Positions 1 through 10,278 of a stretch of DNA of 64,000 nucleotides are shown piece by piece. The first letter of the stretch is position 1, and every line of letters begins with the position of its first letter. The DNA lies in contig JAFKAC010000176.1 in NCBI GenBank assembly GCA_025766275.1, forward strand, positions 1 through 64,000, read 5' to 3'. The translations under genes were made by a program, and so were the position numbers. This stretch comes from Lactarius indigo (lineage: Eukaryota; Basidiomycota; Agaricomycetes; Russulales; Russulaceae). The notes below the pieces were generated by a model, which was not told the DNA's origin, did no database searches, and worked only from the letters and a program-made list of their open reading frames with translations.

Positions 1-58
1 GTGTCCACCCCATCCTTAAAAAGCTTATCCCTTACTTGACGCGCGGCGTTTCCTACAG

Positions 59-402
59 GGAGGGCGACTACCATCGGTATCTCGCCGAGTTCGCACGCCG
101 GCAGCAGCGTGAGCGCTCGGCGCAGCTTGCGCTCGAGGCGTACAAGGCATCTTACAAGCATGCGTTCGGCACGCTGCCGCCGTGGCACCCGACCCGCCTC
201 GGCGTCGCGCTCAACTTCTCCGTTTTCTTCCATGACGTGCGTGGCAGCCCTGATCGCGCGTGCCACCTCGCGAAGCATGCATTCGACGAGGCCGTCGCTG
301 CCATGCATGCTACGCCGGAACACACATTCCGAGACTCACTCATGATTCTCCATTTGTTGCGCGACGACATCATACTGTGGTCAGCAGAGATGCAGCCGGA
401 TG
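59..402 (+). pseudogene. 14-3-3 protein C-terminal part, truncated at window edge
   Basis: The translation matches the C-terminal half of 14-3-3 phosphoserine/threonine-binding adaptors: GDYHRYLAEFARRQ, then LGVALNFSVFF, SPDRACHLAKHAFDEA and LLRDDIILWSAEMQ. The exon probably starts after the acceptor ctacag at 53-58, because the GDYHRY block normally follows another exon. A possible donor gtatgc lies at 403. The N-terminal half would lie left of the window. The Arg-Tyr pair of the phosphopeptide pocket (HRY) and the Asn of NFSVF are kept. The pocket Asn of the usual RDNLTLW motif is Asp here (RDDIILW), and much of the rest is diverged. No acidic tail exon is evident downstream. With a second tail fragment at about 0.9 kb, this suggests a decaying duplicate rather than the main cellular 14-3-3 gene, but an intact divergent paralogue entering from the left is not excluded. 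Confidence 0.6.
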
Positions 403-1249
403 GTATGCATTCCCTTCTCATCGTGGTTGTTTTTCCTACGGGAGCCTCACTTCTTTCTCTGTCTTAGAAGCGCGATCAGAGCCGACATCCGAAATGATGT
501 GATTGATTGCCTCGGCACAGCACCTATGCTTATGAATCTCCTTTTTTTCTCGTTGATTTTCGCAAACAATGTAGCTTCTCTACTTACCTCGCCATTTTTT
601 TCTTCTGATCATGTGTGACACCGACGGAAGCTTTTAATCGATTGGTCCTCACGGTTTGTATCCTCCCACAGTGGCAGAGCAGAGTTACAGGAATCATCTT
701 TTTGTTAACGCTTGCATCTGCACGAAAAACAGAAGGAAAAAAAAAAGTGCAACAGTCAGAACAACACAGTAACCACGCCATTGATTCCGTGCGATCTGCT
801 CGCTCGATTGCCTGTGATCGAAGCGCTGGGATCTCACACTGGTGCAGTGGAAGTCCTTGACTTTGCGTGGGAAGTGATGGAACATACAGTCCGCGACAAT
901 ATCACCTTGTGGTCGGCTGGGACGCTGCAGGATGATACTCGCGTCACATTCCTCAGAGTCTTCGCTCGTCGAAGAACAGTTCTGATGAATATCTCCTTGA
1001 ATCAGCATGCAGCGGCTCCGAGTCCTAGTGTGGTATTTTACGTAATATAGCGCGGCCCTGCAACTTGCTTCCAAGTCAGTGTCCGATTCGCGGTCATAGT
1101 TTGGCTCTCTCACGTCAGCAAGAAGCGACATCGATTTCCTTCCAGCTTACAGCAGATGTTGTCCCTTTACAAGGCTGATTTGTACCCGACGAGCACCTTC
1201 TGAAAGATTGCAGGATCTCCTTCAATTTTCTTTTTCGCCCCCAATTTAT
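403..1249. other. non-coding stretch with 14-3-3 debris
   Basis: Apart from the short 14-3-3 remnant near 0.9 kb, I see no supported gene. The small open frames here have no recognisable family, no consistent splice sites and no start context. Confidence 0.5.
866..950 (+). pseudogene. second 14-3-3 tail remnant
   Basis: A short stretch reads VRDNITLWSAGTLQDD, which resembles the last helix of 14-3-3 proteins (RDNLTLWTSD) and the neighbouring fragment ending at 402. The upstream part of the frame (GAVEVLDFAWEVMEH) does not match the family well. It is too short and isolated to be functional and is best read as a partial duplicate of the neighbouring fragment. Confidence 0.4.
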
Positions 1250-2126
1250 TATGGCGATGTTGGCTGGAGGAGATGCGGTTGAGACGAGAAAGCTGAAGAT
1301 CACCCTGGGTAGCCCGCTCCCCCTACCCTGCGCAGACTCTTCTTCTGGTATCGATCGGTCGTCTTGAGCTGGGACGAATTAGCTGGGATGGTCACTACGA
1401 TACAGGTCCTCATCCCAGACCACTCTGCCTTGGGCGCCGACGATGGCGGCCTGCGGGTCGCAAACGTGGTGGGCCAGTATAATCACCACTCTTTCGAGGT
1501 GTGGTCCCGGACGTGCTCTGACTGAAAGTACCAGCACGGCAGCGCGCGAGGACATGTCGTCACGGCGTTTCTCTTTCATGTCGAATGCTCTTACACCGTC
1601 TTCCTCCTAGCCAGACAGACCTACTACCGCAGTCCATTCTTCCATTTCGTGAGCCTGTGCGTACGTCTCGGCACTGCGTATATGGATGACCCCACCATCG
1701 CGCCTGAGATCGCGGTCAAAGTCGAACGTGCGATCCATACGCCAAACGCAATGGAAGGCACCGCTTGCTGCGCTGCCATCTGTGAAAACCTTAGGTATAT
1801 ACGGCGGCAGCCATACATGCGCCTTGGTCCTCCGTGCGCTCTCCACATCTGCGGAGCCCCTCCTCCCCCATCTCCAGAGGGTCACCATCTTCCATTCCGC
1901 CGTCCATTCCGCTACCGCCGCGCGCCAGGATAGCGGCAGCGATACTGATGCAGGCACTGGCACTTCTGTAGCTAGCTGGAAGTTTGTGCAGACGGATGTC
2001 GGCGCGGAACTGGTGGAGGCTGTGAGTGGGCGGTCTGGGCTGGAGCTGGTGTTGGCTGGATGTGAGATGTCTGAGGAGGCGCTGTACGCGTTGCAGAAGC
2101 GAGCTCGAGTATATATTGGGCGCTAA
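1250..2126 (+). pseudogene. F-box/LRR-like copy A, internally deleted
   Basis: The 5' end (ATGGCGATGTTGGCTGGAGG, 1251-1270) is nearly identical to the first exon of the intact copy at 4745. After about 60 bp the sequence jumps straight to the family's C-terminal half: LRRLFFWY-like residues, the DDGGLRVANVVG segment, and the terminal motif VQTDVGAELVEAVSGRSG...LVLAGCEMSEEALYALQKRARVYIG. The F-box-like domain and first repeats, roughly 900 bp, are missing. At least one in-frame stop (near 1524) and frame changes follow. It is a clear relic of the tandem family at 1.2-6.5 kb and should not make a working F-box protein. Confidence 0.75.
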
Positions 2127-2528
2127 TGGGTGTACGTATGAATTGAGACTGTCAGCGGTAGCTCTGAGTCGTACTGTGTTGTATTTGTAAGTTAGGAGTA
2201 GCATCCAACGCCCGGTCTTTGCCGGGGGCGGAGGGGAACTCGGCAGAGTAACAATGACGTTCGGTGACACCCCTATTAGTGTCCTGCAACTTGGGCTGTA
2301 CATACTGTGCTGCCGTTCCTCCCCAGTTACTCTAGTGAGGTACATCTTTGTGGACTCGATCAACTAGCTCTTGGTTAAACCTGCGTTGGTCCTTCAAGAA
2401 ATCGTGATCCCAGTACCGTGCAGTGATCGTGGCAAGTAACCTGACGATTTCAAAAGTGTGCATCCTTTGCTTGCTCCTTGAAGGACCTCCTTGAAGGATT
2501 TCTTTTCTTCTCCCCATTTATCGTGGCG
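2127..2528. other. spacer between F-box copies A and B
   Basis: About 400 bp without a supported gene. The last roughly 60 bp, ending at the ATG, are homologous to the upstream sequence of copies A and C, so this holds the inherited promoter-proximal region of copy B. Confidence 0.45.
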
Positions 2529-4268
2529 ATGATGGCTCGAGGAGACACAGTCAAGAAGATTACCCTGGACACCGTAGTAGGGAGGAATGCTTCAACTTCG
2601 TTGCCCTCGTAAGTTGAGTATCGTTGACTCGGAGTCTTTACGTAATTCAGAAAATATGCTGCATGTAGGAACCTATCCCTCCAGCTTCCCCTTGAGCTCC
2701 TTCAAAAGATCTTTCAGTTCTTGGTGGATCTTCCCGCGCCACGACAACTTTTTTGTTTGTACTATCGACCAGATTGGATAACGATAACGTATGTCTGTCG
2801 CTTCTGGCGCTCGGCCGCACTCGGCCAGCCTGAACTCTGGTCATCCATCACCCCGGAGCTATCCATCTCTTGGTCGCGGGCCATGGAGCGCTCTGCCCCT
2901 CTCCCTATGAGTATTGACATACACATCGGCATCTGCTTCATGCGAGGGTTCGATTTGCCCGCCGCCTCGGAGCTGCTCCTCTCCGTATCCAGAATCCGCA
3001 ACCTCTGCCTTTCAGGCTGCTCCACCGACGTCCTCAAAGCCCTCAACCATCTTTGCAGTCCGTCCTCACTCGAGTCACTTAGCCTCTCGGTGACCGGCAT
3101 GGGAGAGCCTGTCGACTTCTCAGAGGCCATGTGTGACAAAGATACGCCGCATCTCCGCCGCCTCACCTTTGAAAAACCCAAGCGCCGGTCTGGCTCCTCG
3201 CCGGCATCACACACTTCACGACCAGCGTAAGCATCTCGCTGCACGAGCTTCTCCGCACGCTTCAGGCGATGCCGCAACTCGAGGTGCTGTGCATAGAGCT
3301 CAATAACGTATTGGGTGTTCCAGACCCGCCTGAGCAGATGCCACTTCCCCGCGTGATGCTGCCACGCCTCTCGCTCCTCTCTTTCAGCGGCATTTCCCCG
3401 TACGGCTTCGTTGACCTCTCTTCGCTCATCGACCCCCCCCCCCCCCCCCACACTCCGCAGACAACTCTTCTTGTCGGCAACATCCATCCTACTCTGGGAC
3501 AGTTGGGCTAGCAAGTTCACGGCCTTGCAGGCCTTTGTCCCGGACGAGTCTGCACCAGGCGTCGACGATGGCGGCCTGCGGTTCGCACACGTGATGATCG
3601 GGGTCAAGGACAACTCGTTCGAAGTGTGGTCACGAACGGGCACGAAAAGCGCTGATACACCATTGCGCGAGGACGCACTCTTTCTGTTACACGTCCGTTG
3701 GTATGGTAGCAACACAGCACCGCTGGGGACACGTGATCAGAATTTCATCCTCATGACGCTCTCCTTGCGCGAGTACCTTCGCGTCGCGTGTATCGACGAC
3801 TTCATCACTACTGAGGCTGTGGTCGAATGTCTCATCATGGCCGGTCGGCGCAAGGTAGACCCCTCGCATGCTGCGGCTAAATTCCAGACACTACTTGCCG
3901 CGTGGCCGTCTGCAAAGACCCTACGCCTCCATGGCGGCGGCCCCACATGCATCTCTGTCCTCCGTGGTCTCTCGGCGCCTGCGGACCCCCTCTTCCCGCT
4001 CCTCCAGAGGGTATTCGTAGTCCGCTGCATCGTTCATTACGCTGCCGTGACGTCAGACGGCAGCAGCGTTGCTGTCGCTGAGTCTGACCCCGTTCTGGCT
4101 AACAGCAATTTCGTGCAAGAGAATGTGGGCGTGGAGCTAGTGGAAGTTGTGAACGTGCGGTCCGGGCTAGAGGTAGTGCTGGTCGGTTGTAAGGTGGATG
4201 AGGAGGCGCTGGATGCGTTGCGGAAGCGAGCTCGGGTGGTCATTGGGGACGAACAGGCCTATTTGTAG
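2529..4268 (+). pseudogene. F-box/LRR-like copy B, two frameshifts
   Basis: Exon 1 is 2529-2608 (MMARGDTVKKITLD...). An intron with donor gtaagt and acceptor atgtag follows (2609-2668), then the F-box-like segment LSLQLPLELLQKIFQFL and the W..ITYVCRFWRSAALGQPELW core. The frame is intact to about 3180, where a frameshift breaks VWLLAGITHFTTS away from the upstream frame. A second break is the 17-base C run at 3433-3449, after which the frame THTLRRQLFLSAT...EEALDALRKRARVVIGDEQAYL runs to the stop at 4266-4268. Except for these two breaks the copy aligns over its whole length with the intact copy at 4745-6541, so inactivation is recent. A sequencing or assembly slip in the C run could explain the second break but not the first. 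Confidence 0.75.
3433..3449 (+). repeat. C17 homopolymer inside F-box copy B
   Basis: Seventeen consecutive C bases sit where related copies encode IDAPPTLRR with a few mixed Pro codons. The run changes the reading frame of copy B. It is a slippage-prone mononucleotide tract within former coding sequence. Confidence 0.9.
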
Positions 4269-4744
4269 CTCAAAAATAACAGATTTTTTCCTCGCCGTAT
4301 CTTGTTTGCTAAATGTCCGTCGCGGTCTTGGCAGCTTCGGTAAGTAACTGACTCGCGGCTGACGGCGCTCGAGCTGCTCTACCTTCGGCCTCTGTCTCGC
4401 ACACTCCGCCTGGCATGTCCAGATCTGCCACAGCTCGGGTCGGTCTCACGGCCATCTTAGCGCCCTCATGTCGGTCAGGAACCAAGTGTCCCTCCGACTT
4501 AGGCGCCGCCTCATTACATACATGCTCAGGTCGCCACTGTCCTTAGTACAGTAGTCGGTGAAGCCGGGAGGTACCGATTTCAAGTTGTAGCCATCCGAGT
4601 CGTCGTTACAAGTACGTTCGTCGTACGAGATTGCTATCCCCATTGGGACGGCATTGACGATTACCTTTAGAAAGCTTGCTTTGTCCTTACAGGATCTCCT
4701 CTGATAATTGATCCATTTCCCCCCCACCCCCTTTTATTGTGGTA
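4269..4744. other. spacer between F-box copies B and C
   Basis: No supported gene. The last few tens of bases before 4745 (C-rich tract, then ttttattgtggta) match the upstream region of copies A and B and probably hold the core promoter of copy C. Confidence 0.45.
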
Positions 4745-6541
4745 ATGTTGGCTGGAGGAGATGCGGTTGGGATGGTTGGGATGAGCGGCCCGAAGATTAC
4801 CCTGGACACCTCACTACGGAGGAATGCTTCGCCACCAGCACCCTCGTATGTTGAGTCTACTGTCCTCCACCGAGTCTTAACCTTTTGTTCACTCGCATGC
4901 AGGCACTCCGAGTCAACCATCCAGCTCCCTCTTGAGCTCCTTCAAAAGATCTTTCTTTTCTTGGCGGATCTTTGCCTTCCACCACGAGGATCCTCTCCAT
5001 TTCCCTATCCAAGTCAGCCAATATGGATAGCGATAACATATGTCTGTCGCTACTGGCGCGAGGCCGCGCTCGGCCTGTACAAACTCTGGTCGTCAATCAC
5101 ACCGGGCCTCTCCATCTCTTGGACGCGGGCCATGATAGAGCGCTCCGCACAGCTCCCCATGCGTATCGATATGCGCATCCGCCCCTGCTTCGCAGACGGA
5201 ATCGAATCGTCCGCTGCTTCAGAGCTACTGTTGATATCTCCCAGGATACGCAGCCTCCGCCTTTCCGGCTACCGCGCCGACGTTCTCAGTATCCTCGACC
5301 ACCTCAGCAGCCCGTCACCACTCGAGGCTCTCGACCTCTGGGTAATGGCCTACGCCTCCGACTACGTCGACCTCCCAGTTGCCCTGTTCGGTGGAAAGAC
5401 CCCACATTTTCGTCACCTCAAATTCGAAACCACCGCTCGCGTCCGCGCGCCGCCTTGGCTCCTCGCCGGTATCACGCACTTCACGACCAGCGCAGTCTTC
5501 TCATTGCACGAGTTTCTCGGTGTGCTGCAGTTAATGCAGCAACTCGAGGTACTGCGCCTAGTGACAATTTTCGGCCCATGGCGTGTCACAGGCCCGCCTG
5601 AGCAGGTGCCGTTGCTTCGTGTGGCCCTTCCACGCCTCTCGCTCCTCTTTTTCCGCGGAAACAACCCGAGCGATTTTGTTGTCCTTTCCTCGCGTATCGA
5701 CGCGCCCCCTACGCTACGCAGGCACCTCTCCTGGAAGGTGGAGGCCGTCTCGAGCTGGGGCCAATGGAATACCATGTTCGCAGCCACGCAGGCCTTCATC
5801 CCGGGCGACTCTGCACTGGGCACCAACGATGGCGGCTTGCGGGTCGCACACGTGGTGGGCGGGTACGAGCGTGGCTCGTTCGAGATGTGGTCCCGTACGT
5901 ACTCTGAGAGCGCCAGCAAGGCAGCACGCGAGGACGCGCTTTTTCTGTTTCACTTCGACTGGTCTCCCAGCGTCGCTGACTCGCGGAGCGAAGATAGTCC
6001 GACCGCCTACCCTTGTCCGTCGTTCCTCCTCGAGAGCCTGTGCGTACACCTCCGCACCGCACCTATCGAAGACCTCACCGTCGCATATGAGACCGCGATC
6101 GAAGTCACGGGAGCCGCTGGTGAGCCCGCGACGGACGCGCCGGACGTCGCAGCGCAATGGCGGGCGCTACTTACCGCGTTGCCATCCGTAAAGACCCTGC
6201 GTCTGCGCGGTGGCAACCCTGCGTGTGTCTCTGTCCTCAGTGCACTCTCTGCGTCTGAAGACCCCCTCCTCCCGCACCTCCAGAGGGTCTTCGTCTTCCA
6301 TTCTGCTATCCATTCACCCTCACCCACACCCAAGGACGGCCTCGGCGTTGCTGGCGCTGGCCGTTCTGTAGCTAGCCGCAAGTTTGTGCAGGCGGATGTG
6401 GGCGCGGAGCTGGTAAGGGCTGTGAGCGGGCGGTCTGAGATGGACGTGGTGCTAGCTGGGTGCTATGTGTCCGAGGAGGCGCTGGCCGCGTTGCAGAAAC
6501 GAGCCCGAGTACACATTGGACACGAACGAGTATACATTTAA
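4745..6541 (+). CDS. F-box-like/LRR-like protein C, intact
   Basis: Two exons, 4745-4845 and 4903-6541, give about 579 residues. The start is the ATG of MLAGGDAVGM, conserved in the sister copies. The 57 bp intron (donor gtatgt, acceptor catgcag) is in phase 2 and has a length divisible by three, so the frame is open even unspliced. The same intron position is present in copies B, D and E, which supports splicing. Near residue 43 comes the F-box-like helix LPLELLQKIFLFLADL, then WIAITYVCRYWREAALGLYKLWSSITP. Degenerate leucine-rich repeats follow (IRSLRLSG, LEALDLWV, LEVLRLV, VKTLRLRG) to the C-terminal EEALAALQKRARVHIG. By family it would be a substrate receptor of an SCF-type ubiquitin ligase; the substrate is unknown. 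It is the only intact member of the plus-strand cluster. Confidence 0.82.
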   Translation: MLAGGDAVGMVGMSGPKITLDTSLRRNASPPAPSYVESTVLHRVLTFCSLACRHSESTIQLPLELLQKIFLFLADLCLPPRGSSPFPYPSQPIWIAITYVCRYWREAALGLYKLWSSITPGLSISWTRAMIERSAQLPMRIDMRIRPCFADGIESSAASELLLISPRIRSLRLSGYRADVLSILDHLSSPSPLEALDLWVMAYASDYVDLPVALFGGKTPHFRHLKFETTARVRAPPWLLAGITHFTTSAVFSLHEFLGVLQLMQQLEVLRLVTIFGPWRVTGPPEQVPLLRVALPRLSLLFFRGNNPSDFVVLSSRIDAPPTLRRHLSWKVEAVSSWGQWNTMFAATQAFIPGDSALGTNDGGLRVAHVVGGYERGSFEMWSRTYSESASKAAREDALFLFHFDWSPSVADSRSEDSPTAYPCPSFLLESLCVHLRTAPIEDLTVAYETAIEVTGAAGEPATDAPDVAAQWRALLTALPSVKTLRLRGGNPACVSVLSALSASEDPLLPHLQRVFVFHSAIHSPSPTPKDGLGVAGAGRSVASRKFVQADVGAELVRAVSGRSEMDVVLAGCYVSEEALAALQKRARVHIGHERVYI

Positions 6542-7433
6542 TTTTGGAATAGTCAATGCGTCGTACTAGGAGTCGTTTGGCCGCCTGTCTTTGTCGCTAT
6601 CATATGCCCCAGAATATAAATGGGGAGAGAACTTGGTCCAGTCACTGTCATCTCGCTCTAGTGGTCACAATAGCCACTGGCATGCGTAATGACTCCTCGG
6701 ATGACTCCTCGGCCTGGGGCAGTCCAATTACATGCTGTGTCCCCCCCGCAGCTACTCTAGTGTCGCACCGCTTTGTGGGCTCGGTCAACTAGCTTCTTCA
6801 AGTTGAGGTAAGTTGAGCTAGTCGTTCAAAAGACGCCATCCCTGTGATATTTAATACCCGGCGTGGGAAAAATGAATGGTCCCATGCGGTCTTATGTCAT
6901 CCAGAAACTCTTCATCCGCTTCGCCACCAAGGTCGCCATCATCTGTGTACGGCATCTTCAAGGCTCTCAACCTCAAGCCCGGACCCCGAGTCAGCGCTCA
7001 GCAGCCGTGCGATATTTTGTACTGCTTCACTGTTGTATTCGAATCCTCTTCACACTTCCAGACCTGGCCATATGCCCTCGTTATGACGATCTTTTCCCTC
7101 TTAACGCCAAAATACCGGCCTGTTTGTTACCGTCCTCATTTTTCTAATCGCGCGGTTCCTGTGCCTTTGCACGTGGAGACCCCTGAGGGCTGCAGCCTTC
7201 CTACCGCCTCAATACCCAATACTGGTGAAGTTCCCACTAGCGTAATCATGGTAAATCTACTAGTAGTATAAGGAGCTGCGGGATGTCTTTAGGCTCGCAT
7301 TTCCCATCCATCATACATTTTGCCACGCTATATGTAAATATGATTGCGCATCGGACGAACACCGTAATACCCGCGGTAGTATATAGAACGAGAATGCATA
7401 CTCTATCGAATATCAAGTAGCTAGTGAGACGTG
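6542..7433. other. intergenic, converging gene ends
   Basis: About 890 bp between the convergent F-box copy C and the first DUF6535 gene. Small overlapping frames at 6844-7271 have no recognisable family or splice pattern. I see no tRNA, repeat or conserved gene. Confidence 0.5.
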
Positions 7434-10278
7434 TCACACGATATCACGGCGATGCGAGAGGGGAGTGGGACTATCTTCCATATTCCTAGGATTTGAGGGG
7501 AGAAACGGGGCAACGGCTACGCCTGTAGTTGTTGGAAGCGTCGGTGACGACGATTTGCGGCTCGGGGAAGCCACAGCGTCTGCGGAATCCACGAAATGAG
7601 GGTCGAAAAGTACCTTGTCCTTGCGCGACGAAGCCTTCGTATTACCTTCGCCATCACCAGCGACACCCATATCAGGAACGGTGGTCGGCAACCGACGAGA
7701 AGCGCCGGTAGGAGTGGTAGATGAAATCGAGAGAGGGGAATCTTCCGACAGAGGAGGCGCGTACTGGGGTCGAGTCACAGAAGGGTCTGAGGACAACCGC
7801 GGAATTTCAGGGAGAATATTGCCAATAATCGTAATGGGAGGAAGTGGAGATGAAGTGTCTGGTACGTCGGAAGAAGAAGTGCGGAGGACTGCATTCTTCT
7901 GCGGGACAACAAAACCGTCTGGCGCGGAAGTTGAAGCAAGAGAGGTGGTGGAGGTTGATTTTTTCGTGGAGTAGCCCGCCGCCCTGTGGGGCGTATCAGT
8001 CTCCCCTCGGATTGCACCAGCAGTAGCCAGAGCAGGTGAAGCGGCAAGAACGAGGTGGCCTTCAAACGCCGTCTGCTGTGGAAGGTGCAACGACGCTATG
8101 ACTGGCGAAATGGGGATAGTGTCGTCGAGCGGTGGTACATCCGCTGGATCCTTATCAACGTGAAGTGGGACGGGTACGGATGAAGACGGCGTATAATGCC
8201 AGGTGGAGAGGGCAGTAGGAAGGAGAGCAGGCTCGTCGCGCAGAATAGCGCGAGAAACGTTTGTTGGAGCAGAGACGTCATGGATATGAGATGTCAAGTT
8301 CGGATGATGGCCGGGAGTATTACACAACGGGTACGACAATGGTTCCCGTGGCCTCCTGTCGCGACCATCAGTAGAGGCGGAGAGCCTTGTCGGGGGAGCA
8401 TCGGTATCTTGATGTAGAGCAACGAAAATGCTGTGAATACGCTTGAGGATATCGTGCGCAATCGTCCTGTTATCATCAGTCTGCGCTTTGAGGGCGATTT
8501 GATTCCACAGGGCGCAGAATTCGTGTTGCAGTTCAGGCGACGTATCTTGTATGTTGAGTTTCGAAGCTGTTTCTAGAACCTCCGAGAGCTCGGACCACGG
8601 CCAGAAATGTTCCCCAAAAAGGATAAAGTGCTTCCGAGTAACGTGAATCAAGATGGCAAGCGACAAGCTGTCTCCGCGTGTGGCGTAGTCTCGAAGGACG
8701 GATTCTGGAACACCCAGTTCGCTCGAGGCGAGAGCGAACCAAGTGTCATCGCGCCGTTGCGCTCCCGACAGCGCAAGAATGGTAGAAACCAGGGCTTGCA
8801 CAAGCAAAACTGTGTGTTCATCCGCGCTATTGGCCCAGCCTTTCACAATATGCCCAATTTCAGCAGACCGCAGAGGACTATGTTGGTCTTTTGACACGAT
8901 ACTAGAGTGTATGACCCACTCAAATGCTTCAGGAAAGTCAGTAGGGTCAATGGCCTTCGCACAGATGATTGCTCTCCGATGTTTGACGGGCTCAGGGAGA
9001 AAATCCGACGAGAAAGTGCGGTCCATGAATTCTATCAACTCCCCGGAAAGCCTCAACTTTTGCTCTTGTGTGAGATTGGGAAGTGGATTGCCGACAATTT
9101 TCGAGTTTCTAAATCCAGGAAGGCCTTCGAAGAAGCTCTCCAGCTCGTCGTCTTCGTGTAAAGACTCGAACGTCCGCATAAAAGCGCGGGCGTCAAACCC
9201 CGACGGTAAATTCCGGGCCGTTTCTTCGGCTGTCATCACCACGCCCTGCAAGCGCAATTTGTGGTAGTGGTTCTCCAGGTCACGGACGCGTCTGTATGTC
9301 TCTCGAGAAAAAAAACGGTTTCCGAGACACCGAATAGCCCACAAGGCGACGAACAATGTCCCGTTCACAGCGCGCCAAGTTAGCGACGAAAGTGGAGTAA
9401 AGTATGGGCTGTCGTGATGGAAGATCGGCATGATTGTGATACATCCATATAGAATTGTGCAGACGCTGACACATGACAGCACCAGTTTGAAAATCGTAAG
9501 ATCGACATTCCATAGGAACACGACGAGGCCGGCAAAGAATAGGAAGAGGGAAATGTGTAGCAGCGTATGCAAGGCCTCAACCGCCCATACAAGATGAAAC
9601 TTCTCAACACCCTCCGAAAAGAACGCATGAATCTGTGCTTGCACATGCGCGCTGAAACGTGGCTGGGTGACCCTGATGTATCTGCGTGACCACTTCCGTA
9701 ACAAGGCCGCAAGCAGAGCACAGGAAAGACCGATGGCCAAGCTCAAGAACCAAAGTGAATTGACCCAGACGGCATATGTTGGTGGAGAGAATGGGGGTGG
9801 GGAAGAGGGTAGGGGAATGTTGGATCGATTCTGGTCAGCAAGAACCTGATAGATATGTGCAAGGTAGAACGTGGAGGCGTCTTGTGAATTTGGGCGAATG
9901 TCTTGAATCGACACCGAGATCAATGTTGCGACAGCAGCCGAGAATAGACCAGTCTACTACCCTTGAGTAGGTGACAAGAACGGTGGGGAAATGGATACAT
10001 ACGAAGATAAAGATCCCATCAGCGTCCGCTTCCCAGTTTTCGACCATCCTCTTGTCTTCTTCCAGGGCCATCTCCAGATACATCGAAAAAATACGACCGA
10101 CTCCGTCAAAAACGTAAGGAACTCGCCGTGACGCTTGATTCTGCGTCGGCCGGCGTGTGTATCGGCGTCTGACTATGGACGCGGCAGCGGCAGGTGAGAA
10201 CGGCCAGGACCGAGATAAGTTGATACCCGTACCTCTTCGCGCTGCGGGTATAAAGGCTCGCTCATCTGAGTGACTCAT
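7434..10278 (-). CDS. DUF6535 membrane protein 1
   Basis: Three exons on the minus strand: 10278-10233, 10172-10003 and 9953-7434, about 911 residues. The second intron (10002-9954, donor gtatgt, acceptor gtagtag) joins ADADGIFIF to TGLFSAAVATLISVSIQD, the hallmark start of the DUF6535 domain (Pfam PF20153). The first intron, 60 bp and phase 1, is inferred by analogy with the paralogue at 12.3-14.8 kb; its length is divisible by three, so reading through it is also open. Predicted membrane segments include WFLSLAIGLSCALLAALL, LLHISLFLFFAGLVVFLW and VLSCVSVCTILYGCITIM. A long cytosolic helical region follows, then a roughly 300-residue Ser/Pro/Thr-rich disordered tail. The function of the family is unknown; it is strongly expanded in agaricomycetes. 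The protein pairs with the paralogue upstream on the same strand. Confidence 0.85.

Noticed and set aside
1791..2363. 190-codon minus-strand ORF
   Set aside because: Overlaps the decayed F-box copy A and reads as its antisense plus spacer; no recognisable motif.
2762..3715. 317-codon minus-strand ORF antisense to F-box copy B
   Set aside because: It is a shadow of the GC-rich F-box coding strand. The opposite strand has family motifs and splice sites; this frame has none.
6844..7271. Overlapping plus-strand ORFs of 80-131 codons
   Set aside because: Three frames open at once over the same stretch, no family, no start or splice context.
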